A stretch of DNA of 64,000 nt from Nostoc calcicola FACHB-3891. Lineage in GTDB: Bacteria > Cyanobacteriota > Cyanobacteriia > Cyanobacteriales > Nostocaceae. Below are positions 35,016 to 44,275 of this stretch, in pieces. Location: assembly GCF_014697355.1 (NCBI RefSeq), contig NZ_JACJRQ010000001.1:1-64000 (forward strand). The letters run 5' to 3'. The notes below the pieces were generated by a model. The model was not told the origin of the DNA. It saw only the letters and a list, made by a program, of their open reading frames with translations, and ran no database searches. The position numbers were made by a program, and so were the translations under genes. The stretch's first letter is position 1. Each line of letters starts with the position of its first letter.

Positions 35016-35197
35016 ATTCCTGTTGCTGATTTTACTCATTCTCAAACAACAAATTGAAATAACAAATGAGTAAAAACCCAGGCGAATTCGTAATTATTTC
35101 GTTTTATTTTTTATGAAATAAATCCACAAAACTACCCATCTCAGGTAAAAGTGTACTCCACTATGTTGAAAAAGGAATTATTAAAAAAGGATACTGC

Positions 35198-35647
35198 ATG
35201 TCTTTAAGAACTCGTGGTTCTGCTGCTATTGACAAAGCCCAACGTCGTCTCGCCTTGCTGAAATCCATCAATGAAAAGCTGGATTTAGGACATGGGTTAA
35301 CCATTGAAGCCTACAACGACCTCATCAACACTAGCCGTGCGATGCTAGAAGCTCATAATACCCTTGTGTCCAATTTTGAAGAATCGTGTAAAACAATGAC
35401 CCAGGTGGATAAAACCCTCTCGGAAATGTCCGAACGAATGCTAAGTGGAGTTGCAATTGTCTACGGCAGAAGCAGTATAGAGTATTCCAAGGCTGGCGGT
35501 TCTAATCGAAAACGAACTAAACAATCTAGTTCAAAAGTTACTCCAGTTACAGCGGTTCTTGCTACTCAACCAGCAATTACCAATGCGTCAACTAACGGTA
35601 ACGGCACAACTCGTTTGCTGCAACAATCTGATTCCTCTGAGGGCTAA
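35198..35647 (+). CDS. conserved hypothetical protein
   Basis: This 149-residue protein has a helical front (DKAQRRLALLKSINEKLDLG, YNDLINTSRAMLEAHNTLVS, MTQVDKTLSEMSERML) and a disordered Ser/Thr/Asn-rich tail from about residue 105. AAAGGA lies 8 bases before the ATG. I do not recognise the family. The helical part could be a coiled-coil or four-helix element. Confidence 0.65.
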   Translation: MSLRTRGSAAIDKAQRRLALLKSINEKLDLGHGLTIEAYNDLINTSRAMLEAHNTLVSNFEESCKTMTQVDKTLSEMSERMLSGVAIVYGRSSIEYSKAGGSNRKRTKQSSSKVTPVTAVLATQPAITNASTNGNGTTRLLQQSDSSEG

Positions 35648-35677
35648 GATCCCCGAATTCTTGAAAAAGTCGGGGAT
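35648..35677. repeat. GATCCCCGA hairpin repeat
   Basis: GATCCCCGAATTCTTG pairs with AAAAAGTCGGGGAT. It begins at the stop codon of the preceding gene and fits a terminator role. Confidence 0.6.
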
Positions 35678-35732
35678 GTGACTACCGATAACGCACCCTG
35701 GCTTTTCTCAAAAGTCGGGGTTGTATAGACTA

Positions 35733-36581
35733 TCACAATCGTCTAATCGCCATCTCAAAACCTTCACATACACTGCTAAGAAAATCTAAATCTAAACTAG
35801 CAACTGTGTCACTAGGTTTGTGATAATGTGGATTCCGTAAAAAAGCCGTATCTGTGACCATCATTGCCGGATAGCCCAAATCCCAAAAAGGTGCATGATC
35901 GCTAAGTCTGGTTTGCGGAACTATTAAACCTTTATTTGGTACGGGTAGCCATTGACTAGGTACGCCGACTTGGCGAATACTACGACTCATACCAATTAAG
36001 TCCCCAATTGTCCGCCAATTGCCAATTAAAGCGATAAAATCGCCGGTATTTGGGTAAAATAGCTCCAAAAAAGGCGGGTAACTTTGAGAACCGGGTGTAG
36101 AATCTTTATAGCCCAGCATTTCTAGTGAAATCATTAAACGTAGCTGCTGCTTTTGTTCGCGCAACAAAGCTGCATAGTCAGCACTACCCAGTAAGCCATA
36201 TTCTTCCATATCGAAAGCAACCAGCCTTAGGGGATATCTTACAGGTTCGGCAGCAAACTTTCTGGCTAATTCCAACAACACTGCCACACCTGTGGCATTA
36301 TCATCGGCGGCTGGTGTTCCGGGAACACCATCATAGTGGGCACCAATTAAAATAGGTGGCAAATCTTTTTTTTGTGGTCTAGCTTGGGCAGGTAAATTTA
36401 AAATCAAATTCTTACAAGCTTTACCTCTAACTTGGAAGGTGTGGATTTCCACACTTCCCCATTTTGAAAATTCTTGGCGGATATATTCTTGGACAAAAAA
36501 ATGCCCAGCTGTTGCCATATAAGGATCGCGTTCTCGCGCTATCTCACTGAGGGAAGTTTGTAATCGCTCTTTTAAATTCAA
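35733..36581 (-). CDS. M28-family zinc aminopeptidase
   Basis: This 282-residue protein shows the M28 metal ligands in order: GAHYDGVPGTPAADDNATG (His and bridging Asp), AFDMEEYGLLGSADYA (catalytic Glu-Glu), the Asp in SLEMLGYKD, and NPHYHKPSDT (final His). It has no signal peptide, so it is cytosolic or membrane-peripheral. The length matches short bacterial M28 enzymes. It is divergent from dnaK. Confidence 0.9.
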   Translation of the reverse strand: MNLKERLQTSLSEIARERDPYMATAGHFFVQEYIRQEFSKWGSVEIHTFQVRGKACKNLILNLPAQARPQKKDLPPILIGAHYDGVPGTPAADDNATGVAVLLELARKFAAEPVRYPLRLVAFDMEEYGLLGSADYAALLREQKQQLRLMISLEMLGYKDSTPGSQSYPPFLELFYPNTGDFIALIGNWRTIGDLIGMSRSIRQVGVPSQWLPVPNKGLIVPQTRLSDHAPFWDLGYPAMMVTDTAFLRNPHYHKPSDTVASLDLDFLSSVCEGFEMAIRRL

Positions 36582-36890
36582 GTCTTTAAAAAATAATTGA
36601 CTAATTCTACAACAAGCCTTAATCTAACCAAAAAAACCAATCCAAAATCCAAAATCCAAAATCCAAAATCCAAAATAGCTAGATAACAACAATGGAGGCT
36701 GCTTGGACACACCAAGCATCGTCAATGCTATCCTAGTCTTGCAACTATCTCCTCTAGCTGAACTTCTTAACTTTCTACCTTAATGACGACTATCATACCA
36801 TTGAGGTGTTTTCACCCTGTAGCACAAAGCTAGAGGTAGTTCCACCCAATCATAATAAATATATAAGACGCTTTAGGAGAAGAGTAACGC
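36582..36890. other. 309-bp divergent region upstream of dnaK
   Basis: The region contains AATCCAAAATCCAAAATCC short repeats (about 36645-36676) and the dnaK promoter region. I find no CIRCE-type inverted repeat (TTAGCACTC...GAGTGCTAA). Confidence 0.45.
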
Positions 36891-38966
36891 ATGGGCAAGG
36901 TAGTCGGCATCGACTTGGGTACAACCAACTCAGTAGTCGCCGTGATGGAGGGTGGCAAGCCGGTGGTGATTGCCAATGCAGAAGGAATGCGAACAACCCC
37001 CTCCGTAGTTGGCTTCAGCAAAGAAGGCGAAAGGGTGGTTGGGCAAATGGCACGGCGACAAACCGTCCTCAACCCCCAAAATACCTTTTTTGCAGTCAAA
37101 CGCTTTATTGGGCGCAAATATGGCGAACTGAACCCAGAATCAAAGCGTGTACCCTACACCATTCGCAAAGACGAAATAGGTAATATTAAAGTCGCCTGTC
37201 CCCGTCTGAATAAAGATTTCGCCCCGGAAGAAATTTCCGCAATGGTGCTGAAGAAATTGGCAGACGATGCTAGTCGCTATTTGGGTGAACCTGTGACAGG
37301 GGCAGTGATTACAGTACCCGCTTATTTTAATGATTCCCAGCGGCAAGCAACCCGCGATGCTGGCAGAATTGCTGGTTTAGAGGTACTGCGGATTCTCAAT
37401 GAACCAACTGCTGCATCTTTGGCTTATGGATTAGATCGCGGTGACACGGAAACTATCTTAGTATTTGACTTGGGTGGTGGCACCTTTGATGTGTCGATTT
37501 TAGAAGTAGGCGATGGCATATTTGAAGTCAAAGCTACCAGTGGAGATACGCAACTTGGTGGCAATGATTTTGACAAAAAAATAGTAGATTGGTTAGCAGA
37601 ACAATTTTTGGAAACAGAAGAGGTAGACTTAAGACGCGATCGCCAAGCTTTGCAACGTCTGATGGAAGCTGCGGAAAAAGCCAAAATTGAACTTTCTGCT
37701 GTCAGCGTCACCGATATTAACTTACCTTTCATCACCGCCACAGAAGATGGCCCCAAACATCTGGAAACTCGCCTCACTCGCTCCCAGTTTGAAGGTTTGT
37801 GTGGTGATTTGATTAGCCGATTGCGGACACCAGTTAAACGCGCCCTCAAAGATGCCGGACTTTCACCTAGAGACATTGAAGAAGTTGTGTTAGTTGGCGG
37901 TTCCACAAGAATGCCAATGGTGAAGCAGCTAGTACGGGACTTAATTGGCATCGAACCAAATGAAAATGTCAACCCCGATGAAGTGGTGGGAGTGGGTGCA
38001 GCAATTCAAGCAGGCATACTTGCAGGCGAACTCAAAGATGTGCTGCTTTTGGATGTCACACCGCTATCTTTGGGACTGGAAACCATCGGCGGCGTGATGA
38101 AAAAACTCATTCCCCGCAATACCACCATACCAGTACGTCGCTCTGATATATTTTCCACATCGGAAAATAATCAAAATACTGTGGAAATTCACGTAGTCCA
38201 GGGCGAACGAGACATGGCAGCAAACAACAAGTCTTTAGGACGGTTTAAGCTGTATGGCATCCCACCAGCGCCACGGGGGATTCCCCAAATCCAAGTATCC
38301 TTTGATATCGATGCCAACGGTATTTTACAGGTAACAGCCTTAGATAGAACCACTGGTAGAGAACAGAGTATCACCATTCAAGGCGCTTCTACCTTGACCG
38401 AATCAGAAGTAAATCGGATGATTCAGGATGCTCAAAAATACGCCGATGTCGATCGCGAACGTAAAGAACGAGTAGAAAAGCGGACTCGTTCGGAGGCGCT
38501 AATTTTCCAAGCAGAACGACAACTTAGAGAAGTAGCCTTAGAATTTGGGATGCAGTTTGCCCGCAACCGCCGCCAAAAAATTGATAATATCTGCCAAGAA
38601 CTACGAGAAAGTCTCAAGGAAAACGACGATCGCGGTATTGACCAAGCCTACGCCGACCTGCAAGATGCTCTATATGAGCTAAATCGAGAAGTCCGCCAGT
38701 ATTATGCTGAAGACGAAGACGACGATTTGTTTGGCACCATCCGTGACATCTTTACTGGTGGCGATAAAGAACGAGAACGCGACTCTTTTAGAGATACATT
38801 TCGGGAACGCGACTCCTATGGTAGAGACTATAGCAGAGACCGAGACTCTGGCAGAGACTATGGCCGAGACAGTCGTTCTTCTTCCTATGAAAATCGTCCT
38901 CCCCGCAAATCCCGTCCAAGTTATCAAGATAACTGGGATGATGAAGAAGACAATGATTGGTTGTAG
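36891..38966 (+). CDS. dnaK: Hsp70 chaperone DnaK with Arg/Asp-rich tail
   Basis: This 691-residue protein opens with the ATPase signature [20 protein letters not shown] and shows [41 protein letters not shown] and the substrate-domain [11 protein letters not shown]. The lid is followed by an unusual tail of about 80 residues rich in Arg-Asp, Arg-Asp-Ser and Tyr, ending in acidic [11 protein letters not shown]-protein pair follows on the same strand, as for the DnaK3/DnaJ pairs of cyanobacteria. DnaK3-type identity is therefore likely but not proven. Confidence 0.95.
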   Translation: MGKVVGIDLGTTNSVVAVMEGGKPVVIANAEGMRTTPSVVGFSKEGERVVGQMARRQTVLNPQNTFFAVKRFIGRKYGELNPESKRVPYTIRKDEIGNIKVACPRLNKDFAPEEISAMVLKKLADDASRYLGEPVTGAVITVPAYFNDSQRQATRDAGRIAGLEVLRILNEPTAASLAYGLDRGDTETILVFDLGGGTFDVSILEVGDGIFEVKATSGDTQLGGNDFDKKIVDWLAEQFLETEEVDLRRDRQALQRLMEAAEKAKIELSAVSVTDINLPFITATEDGPKHLETRLTRSQFEGLCGDLISRLRTPVKRALKDAGLSPRDIEEVVLVGGSTRMPMVKQLVRDLIGIEPNENVNPDEVVGVGAAIQAGILAGELKDVLLLDVTPLSLGLETIGGVMKKLIPRNTTIPVRRSDIFSTSENNQNTVEIHVVQGERDMAANNKSLGRFKLYGIPPAPRGIPQIQVSFDIDANGILQVTALDRTTGREQSITIQGASTLTESEVNRMIQDAQKYADVDRERKERVEKRTRSEALIFQAERQLREVALEFGMQFARNRRQKIDNICQELRESLKENDDRGIDQAYADLQDALYELNREVRQYYAEDEDDDLFGTIRDIFTGGDKERERDSFRDTFRERDSYGRDYSRDRDSGRDYGRDSRSSSYENRPPRKSRPSYQDNWDDEEDNDWL

Positions 38967-38977
38967 TTTTCGATCGA

Positions 38978-39155
38978 GGTTAGGAGTTAGGAGTTAGGAG
39001 TTAGGAGTTAAGAGTTAGGAGTTAGGAGTTAAGAGTTAGGAATAAAAACTGAAAAATTAAAAATTAAATCTCAGATCCTAACTCCTAACTACCAACTCCT
39101 AATTCCTCACTTATAGCTACCAACTCATAACTCCTCACTCCTAACTCCTAACTTT
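38978..39155. repeat. AGTTAGG heptamer repeats, both orientations
   Basis: About nine AGTTAGG/AGTTAAG units (38978-39040) are followed 40 bases later by AACTCCT units in the opposite sense (39078-39155). Transcribed, the two halves could form a long hairpin between dnaK and dnaJ. Confidence 0.8.
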
Positions 39156-39191
39156 TAATTAATTCAAAATCTAAAATTTAAATAGCTGACT

Positions 39192-40184
39192 ATGCAAAAT
39201 TTGCAGAATTTCCGCGATTACTACGAAATTTTAGGAGTATCTAAAGACGCCTCCAACGAGGAAATTAAAAAGGTTTATCGGCGGTTAGCAAGGCAGTATC
39301 ACCCCGATCTCAATCCTGGAAATAAAGCAGCCGAGGATAAATTTAAGGATATCGGCGAAGCTTATGAAGTGCTTTCAGATCCAGCCAAGCGATCGCAGTA
39401 TGACCAGTTTAGCCGCTACTGGAAGCAAAAAGGCTTTGCAGGCAATAAGACGCCAAAAGCTAAAAGCTGGCAAACTGGCGCTAACGGTCGCAATGATAAT
39501 CAGGATGTAGATCCAAGTCAGTTTTCCGATTTTGAAAGCTTTATTAATCAAGTTATCGGCGTCAAAAATAACAATGGGGCAAATAACTCCAACAATGGTG
39601 CTACTAGCGATCCGTTTCGTTCACCGAGAACAAAAGTTGCCTACACAGTTAACACTCCACCCCGTACTACGCGTAGGGACATAGAAGCCAGATTGACTTT
39701 ACCATTAGAAAAAGCTTATCAAGGTGGTAATGAACGCATTCGCTTAGAAGATGGGCGATCGCTAGAAGTTACCATGCCTCCAGCAATGGTTACAGGTCAA
39801 ACTATTCGTTTGCGAAATCAAGGCGTTGGTGGTGGCGACTTATACTTAAAAATTACCGTTGAGCCTCATTCATTGTTTAAGCTAGATGGTTTCAACATTC
39901 TTTGTCAAGTACCTGTGACTCCCAGCGAAGCAGTTTTAGGAGGTCAGGTAGAAGCACCCACCCTCGATGGCCCTGTAAAAATGACCATCCCTCCTGGAGT
40001 TAGATCTGGCCAAAAATTTCGACTAGGCAACAAAGGCTACCCTAATGAAGATGGTAAACGTGGCGATCAATTGGTGGAAATTCAAATAGTTACACCGAAA
40101 AATATTAATCAAGAAGAACGGGAACTTTACGAAAAATTGCGGCAAATTGAAACCTTTAAACCCCGCGCTGATTTAATACGTTAG
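39192..40184 (+). CDS. dnaJ: DnaJ/CbpA-type co-chaperone (no zinc finger)
   Basis: This 330-residue protein has a J domain at residues 8-75 with the HPD motif ([19 protein letters not shown]), a linker rich in Asn/Gly, and two C-terminal substrate-binding barrels ([20 protein letters not shown] and [20 protein letters not shown]). The four CxxCxGxG repeats of classic DnaJ are absent, so it is type II. It lies downstream of dnaK on the same strand, across a repeat-filled 225-base gap. Confidence 0.93.
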   Translation: MQNLQNFRDYYEILGVSKDASNEEIKKVYRRLARQYHPDLNPGNKAAEDKFKDIGEAYEVLSDPAKRSQYDQFSRYWKQKGFAGNKTPKAKSWQTGANGRNDNQDVDPSQFSDFESFINQVIGVKNNNGANNSNNGATSDPFRSPRTKVAYTVNTPPRTTRRDIEARLTLPLEKAYQGGNERIRLEDGRSLEVTMPPAMVTGQTIRLRNQGVGGGDLYLKITVEPHSLFKLDGFNILCQVPVTPSEAVLGGQVEAPTLDGPVKMTIPPGVRSGQKFRLGNKGYPNEDGKRGDQLVEIQIVTPKNINQEERELYEKLRQIETFKPRADLIR

Positions 40185-40239
40185 TCTTCATCTTGTGTCT
40201 TCACCAATTGACAAAGGATTTAAAATATAAAAAATACCT

Positions 40240-40824
40240 TTGAGCAAAGTGACTCAAACAGCCGTGAATCACAACGGGGCAATGCCACAAAGCAGTAAAC
40301 CAACTTATTACTCTCTGCTAGAACTGCATCCCTCGGCATCGGTAATCGATATTCGTCGGGCTTATCGGCAACTGAGCAAACGCTATCATCCTGATACTAC
40401 AGATTTGCCCGCTGCTGTAGCTACTGCCAAATTTCAGCAACTTAACGAAGCCTACGCCACCCTGAGCCATCCAGAACGCCGCTTAAGCTACGATTTGAAA
40501 ATTGGCTATTCTCGCTTTGGAGTGATTCAACCACCTGCTGATTTGAATCATCCCGTATCGCGTTCTCATGACTTCTCAAAATCAGCTTATCTCGATGCAA
40601 GCGATCGCCCCCTTTCATCTGGCGAAATCTTCGCTTTATTTATACTAGTGTTAACATTTGTAGGTTGTCTGTTATTAGCAATTGCCATTGGCTTAACTCG
40701 TGGTGATGCTGGTTTGCAAACGCATTTGCAGCAACCAACTGTATCTGTACAGCAGAATTCAGAATTCAGAATTCAGAATGGGCTACGCCCCGCTGCGCTA
40801 ACAGAATTCAGGAGTCAGAAGTAA
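40240..40824 (+). CDS. membrane-anchored J-domain protein
   Basis: This protein of about 194 residues has a J domain (YYSLLELHPSASVIDIRRAY, then KRYHPDTTD with the HPD) and one hydrophobic segment near 128-150 (IFALFILVLTFVGCLLLAIA). The start is uncertain (TTG 40240, GTG 40249 or ATG 40282). The last 25 residues (QQNSEFRIQNGLRPAALTEF and on) come from the GAATTCAG dispersed repeat, so the C-terminus has been replaced by repeat insertion. It could hold DnaK at a membrane. Confidence 0.8.
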   Translation: MSKVTQTAVNHNGAMPQSSKPTYYSLLELHPSASVIDIRRAYRQLSKRYHPDTTDLPAAVATAKFQQLNEAYATLSHPERRLSYDLKIGYSRFGVIQPPADLNHPVSRSHDFSKSAYLDASDRPLSSGEIFALFILVLTFVGCLLLAIAIGLTRGDAGLQTHLQQPTVSVQQNSEFRIQNGLRPAALTEFRSQK

Positions 40825-40961
40825 AACAGGCTGAATGTCTGACAGCAAACCTTAGTTTGTGTACTTCACGCTTCTTGAAATTTTCTGTAATTACCCTGAT
40901 GGCAATTAAATATTAAAAAATTTCCTAATCCAAAATCCAAAATCCAAAATCTCAAATTCCT

Positions 40962-41234
40962 ATGCTTCTTCTTCCCTCAGATACCCCTTTATACAATCAT
41001 CCCCTGCCACAAATTGAGCAGTGGCTAAAAGACCAAGGTTGTCAACAAGATGAAACACAGAGGCATTGCTGGCGTGTGCAGCGGCCTAGTTGGCAAGCTG
41101 AACTTTGGCTCGATGTCGAGCAAATCATCGTGCGATATACCCAATCTGGGGAAAATGGACAAGATATCCAGCGCTCATTCAAGTATTCCCTCAGTCGGGA
41201 AGATATAGAACAAGCGGTGTTTTCTGGGCCATAA
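40962..41234 (+). CDS. DUF3143-family small protein
   Basis: This 90-residue protein reads LPSDTPLYNHPLPQIEQWLK, DETQRHCWRVQRPSW and YSLSREDIEQAVFSGP, the known layout of the DUF3143 family, which in cyanobacteria sits beside J-domain genes. The function is unknown. The persistent neighbourhood suggests a link to the DnaK/J system. Confidence 0.8.
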   Translation: MLLLPSDTPLYNHPLPQIEQWLKDQGCQQDETQRHCWRVQRPSWQAELWLDVEQIIVRYTQSGENGQDIQRSFKYSLSREDIEQAVFSGP

Positions 41235-41282
41235 GCTAAGTCCTGAGTACAGGACATTGTAAGAACCGCTAATCATGAACCA

Positions 41283-41661
41283 ATGCCTGAGATTGTCTGG
41301 ACATCCTATCTTCGTTACCGTGCAATCGCAAGAGGCTTTGACCTAGATCTGATTGAAAATATTCTACGCTTCTCCAGCGAACGATATTAGGGACTTCCAG
41401 AAAATAAATTATCCCAATTTATTTGTACATTTGTAGGGGCGCACAGCTGTGCGCCCCTACTATGGAATATTTTTTTCCTTGGAAGTCCCTTATGATGTAG
41501 AAACAGATAGGGTGATTGTAGTTGGAAAGCATAGTGAACAGCTAGTTTTAATTCCCTATGAACAAAGTGAAAACACGATTACACCGATTACAATTCACGC
41601 CACAACTCGACAACAAATTCGATTTCGTCTCAAAACTGGACGGTTGATCGCAAATGTCTGA
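41283..41661 (+). pseudogene. DUF4258/RelE-like toxin gene split by a MITE
   Basis: The 5' part (41283-41389) encodes MPEIVWTSYLRYRAIARGFD through SSERY and runs into a TAG created by the insertion. The 3' part resumes at 41490 as YDVETDRVIVVGKHSEQLVL through KTGRLIANV. Removing the 100-bp element and one TTA copy restores a continuous 91-codon frame (276 bases with stop). The restored protein resembles the DUF4258-type RNase-toxin family. It overlaps the start of a DUF2283 gene, the usual partner of that family. Confidence 0.85.
41390..41489. mobile_element. 100-bp MITE with TTA target duplication
   Basis: The ends GGGACTTCCAG and CTTGGAAGTCCC are inverted, and TTA is duplicated at 41387-41389 and 41490-41492. 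The interior has a strong hairpin, GTAGGGGCGCACAGCTGTGC and on. It belongs to the same family as 3394-3505 (TAA flanks). Confidence 0.85.
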
Positions 41662-41899
41662 CATCAAGCAACAATTGCCACAAATAAACTATTTCAAAGA
41701 AGAGGATATTCTTCATCTGCTAATCTCTGAAGAACCAGAATCAGCAAGTATTGAAATTAGTCCAAATGTCACTGCTGAATTGAATGCAGCCGGAGAGTTG
41801 ATTGGCGTGGAAATTCTCAATGCCAGTAATTATATCCGAGATTTTATTTTGGAATCTGTTCAGGGTAAGCTGTTGAACTTAGTTCGTAGCGAACTATAA
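41654..41899 (+). CDS. DUF2283-family protein (antitoxin-like partner)
   Basis: This 81-residue protein reads INYFKEEDILHLLISEEPES, then ISPNVTAELNAAGELIGVEI and LNASNYI, the strand-turn pattern of DUF2283. The ATG overlaps the end of the interrupted DUF4258-like gene by eight bases. DUF4258/DUF2283 neighbours are considered toxin-antitoxin-like. If the toxin is dead, this gene is an orphan partner. Confidence 0.85.
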   Translation: MSDIKQQLPQINYFKEEDILHLLISEEPESASIEISPNVTAELNAAGELIGVEILNASNYIRDFILESVQGKLLNLVRSEL

Positions 41900-42126
41900 C
41901 CAGCCTTAGCCGATGATTTGAGTTGAGCTATTGCCGCCAGCAGATCCACTTCGTCTTCCGAGCGGCGCGGGGAGTATGTCACATGAGTAGTTTACCGCCG
42001 CCAGCATCGCCAATCTTGTAAAGTCAGCATAGCTGACAAAAGCGCCCACAATGAAGCCTAGACGCGTAGCGGCTTGTCGATAGACATCGCCTACAATTAA
42101 AGTTACTGCTACTCCGACAAAAATCC

Positions 42127-42417
42127 ATGCAAATCGTTCTGCCACCTGAAGTAGAAGCCCTAGTTCAACGTCAACTCACTAGCGGTAAGTATCAGAACGC
42201 GATCGAAGTTATTCTTGCGGGTATAAAACTCCTAGAACAGAAAGAAGACATTTATCAAGGACGACTGCAAGACCTGCAACAAGAAGCACGCATTGAGTGG
42301 GAAGCGTCCCGGCGGGGTGAAGTTGTTGATGGACCGACTGCAATGGCTCAAATTCGCGCTAATGTACGATCGCTCGCGTCAAAATGCTTAAAAGCAACGC
42401 CCACCCTACTGACTTAA
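42127..42417 (+). CDS. ParD-like type II antitoxin (orphan)
   Basis: This 96-residue protein has an N-terminal ribbon-helix-helix-like segment ([20 protein letters not shown], then [18 protein letters not shown]), typical of ParD/CopG-like antitoxins. The C-terminal 20 residues ([14 protein letters not shown]) are unlike the family, so the end may be altered. No ParE toxin gene follows; the next gene is the convergent uppS, overlapping by four bases. Confidence 0.7.
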   Translation: MQIVLPPEVEALVQRQLTSGKYQNAIEVILAGIKLLEQKEDIYQGRLQDLQQEARIEWEASRRGEVVDGPTAMAQIRANVRSLASKCLKATPTLLT

Positions 42418-43163
42418 ACTTTCCCAAAGCGTCGTTCCCGTTGCTGGTAGGCACACAAGGCGCGGTGAAACTCAACGCGGTCAAAATCGGGCCACAGAGT
42501 ATCGGTGATGTAAATTTCCCCATAAGCCATTTGCCAGAGCAGGAAATTAGAAAGGCGCATTTCTCCACTGGTGCGGATTAACAAATCTGGATCAGTAATT
42601 CCCGCTGTGTACAAATGGCTTTCAAATATTTGTTCATCAATTTCATCAGGTTGTAGTAGACCTTGCTGGACTTGTTTGGCGATCGCCCGACAAGCTTGTA
42701 AGATCTCTTGGCGTCCGCCATAATTAGTTGCCACTGAAAACCTGATGGCGCGGTTATTTTTGGTTTCTTCCATCGAACGAGAAATTTCTTGTTGGAGCGA
42801 TCGCGGCAAAGCCTGTAAATTTCCCACAAACTTGATTTGCACGTTTTCTTCAACCATTTCCCGCAGTTCTTGACGTAAAACTTTTTGGAAAAGAGTCATC
42901 AAAAAATCTACTTCTTCCTGGGGTCTTTTCCAGTTTTCGGTAGAAAAAGCATAAGCTGTTAGTGCCTGGATTCCCCAATCCTTGCAACAATGAAGCAAAT
43001 CCTTCAGAGCATCGACTCCTCGCTTATGACCCATAATCCGTGGTAGACCTTGACGTTTAGCCCATCGACCATTGCCATCCATAATCACCGCAACGTGCTG
43101 GGGCAATAGTTCTTGTTTCAAGTCAGTGGGCAAATCTTGCAGTTTAGTTTGTTGTGCTGTCAT
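42414..43163 (-). CDS. uppS: isoprenyl transferase (undecaprenyl diphosphate synthase)
   Basis: This 249-residue cis-prenyltransferase has [20 protein letters not shown] near the front (the catalytic Asp-Gly-Asn-Gly-Arg loop), [16 protein letters not shown], and the C-terminal [20 protein letters not shown]. It makes the C55 lipid carrier for peptidoglycan and surface sugars from farnesyl-PP and isopentenyl-PP. It overlaps cdaA by four bases (ATGA), so the two are translationally coupled. Confidence 0.96.
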   Translation of the reverse strand: MTAQQTKLQDLPTDLKQELLPQHVAVIMDGNGRWAKRQGLPRIMGHKRGVDALKDLLHCCKDWGIQALTAYAFSTENWKRPQEEVDFLMTLFQKVLRQELREMVEENVQIKFVGNLQALPRSLQQEISRSMEETKNNRAIRFSVATNYGGRQEILQACRAIAKQVQQGLLQPDEIDEQIFESHLYTAGITDPDLLIRTSGEMRLSNFLLWQMAYGEIYITDTLWPDFDRVEFHRALCAYQQRERRFGKV

Positions 43164-44104
43164 TTTTTATCTCGAGAAGCGGTCGTTCGCGTATCGCGTC
43201 GAAGACGTGGTAATCGGAGTAAACGTGAAACCAATGTTAGTGCCTTGCCACTCATCTGACGAGCGAAGCTCAAAAGACCAGGAGCAACAGCTTCCCGATC
43301 TACGGTTGGGGACAACAGAGCCTCTAATGACTCTTTGAGCTTTCTAATTGTCAGTGGTCTATTTAGGGTTCCTCGTTCCGCTAAGGAAATAGAACCCGTT
43401 TCTTCAGATACAACGACACAAATGCAATTTTCGACCCGCTCAGTAATTCCCATTGCTGCCCGGTGGCGTGTTCCCAACTGGCGCGAGGCTGTGCGTCCCG
43501 AAAGTGGTAAGATTATACCCGATGCCACAATCCGCGAGCCACGGATTAATGTCGCTCCATCGTGTAACAAAGTTTTCGGCTGAAAAATTGTCTGGATCAG
43601 TTCTTTAGAAACTTCCGCGTTTAGCTTGACTCCTGGAACAGAAAAATCCCGCTCATCAATTGGGCCTGTGGTTTCCAAAATTAGTAAAGCTCCAATACGG
43701 TTTTTCGACAATTCCTTAACAGCCTCAACAATTTCATCAATTACACTATCAGATTTGGGAATTGCCAAGCGATCGCCTTGAAACAGCTGACGGAATTCGC
43801 CACGCCCCAATTGTTCTAAAAATCGCCGAAACTCCGACTGTAGAGCAACTGCCATCGCTACAGCACAACCAATCACCAATTTCTCCAGTACAAAATTTAG
43901 CAGAGGAAGGCCGAGTCTGCCGCTTAGTGCTGAGGCTAGCATCAAAATAATGAATCCCCGCACCATCCATAGTGTCCGGCGCTCACTAATAATAACTAGT
44001 ATCATGTACGTCAGCGCCAGCACTAATACAATATCCAGAGTCCCAAGCAGCAAGGACTGTGACCATCCCAGGTTTATCAGCCATTGCTTCCACCAATCTC
44101 TCAT
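43160..44104 (-). CDS. cdaA: diadenylate cyclase (c-di-AMP synthase) CdaA
   Basis: This 314-residue protein has three N-terminal membrane segments (about 20-38, 47-63 and 66-86), then the DisA_N cyclase domain with the DGA motif in [14 protein letters not shown] and the RHR motif in [13 protein letters not shown]. It makes cyclic di-AMP from two ATP. The C-terminal Arg-rich tail (about 40 residues) is longer than in Bacillus CdaA. It is coupled to uppS, linking c-di-AMP to cell-wall lipid supply, and lies downstream of lysA. Confidence 0.95.
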   Translation of the reverse strand: MRDWWKQWLINLGWSQSLLLGTLDIVLVLALTYMILVIISERRTLWMVRGFIILMLASALSGRLGLPLLNFVLEKLVIGCAVAMAVALQSEFRRFLEQLGRGEFRQLFQGDRLAIPKSDSVIDEIVEAVKELSKNRIGALLILETTGPIDERDFSVPGVKLNAEVSKELIQTIFQPKTLLHDGATLIRGSRIVASGIILPLSGRTASRQLGTRHRAAMGITERVENCICVVVSEETGSISLAERGTLNRPLTIRKLKESLEALLSPTVDREAVAPGLLSFARQMSGKALTLVSRLLRLPRLRRDTRTTASRDKK

Positions 44105-44139
44105 GACATCTGGATTACACTTTTGCCTCTAATTACACT

Positions 44140-44275
44140 TAGGAGTTAGGAGTTAGGAGTTAGGAGTTAGGAGTTAGGAGTTAGGAAAAAAACTTTTAAT
44201 TCAAAACTCAAAACTCAAAACTTAAAATTGATAATTTTTAACTTTTAACTCTTAACTCTTAACTCCTAACTCTTG
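44140..44275. repeat. AGTTAGG heptamer repeats between lysA and cdaA
   Basis: TTAGGAGTTAGGAGTTAGGA runs (44140-44186) face inverse AACTCTTAACTCTTAACTCC runs (44238-44275), giving the same opposed arrangement as at 38978-39155. Confidence 0.8.

Noticed and set aside
34626..35057. 143-codon frame encoding AIVISARAFIDLAR repeats
   Set aside because: It is open because the repeat period is a multiple of three. Its start lies inside the 72-bp repeat and no ribosome binding site is visible. Kept as a repeat rather than a gene.
36582..36890. CIRCE element before dnaK
   Set aside because: I looked for TTAGCACTC-N9-GAGTGCTAA and found no match.
36806..37183. 125-codon frame overlapping the start of dnaK
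   Set aside because: It is a shadow of the strongly supported dnaK frame.
41906..42145. 79-codon minus-strand frame
   Set aside because: It overlaps the start of the ParD-like gene, contains dispersed repeat words (GACGCGTAGCGGCTTG) and has no recognised domain.
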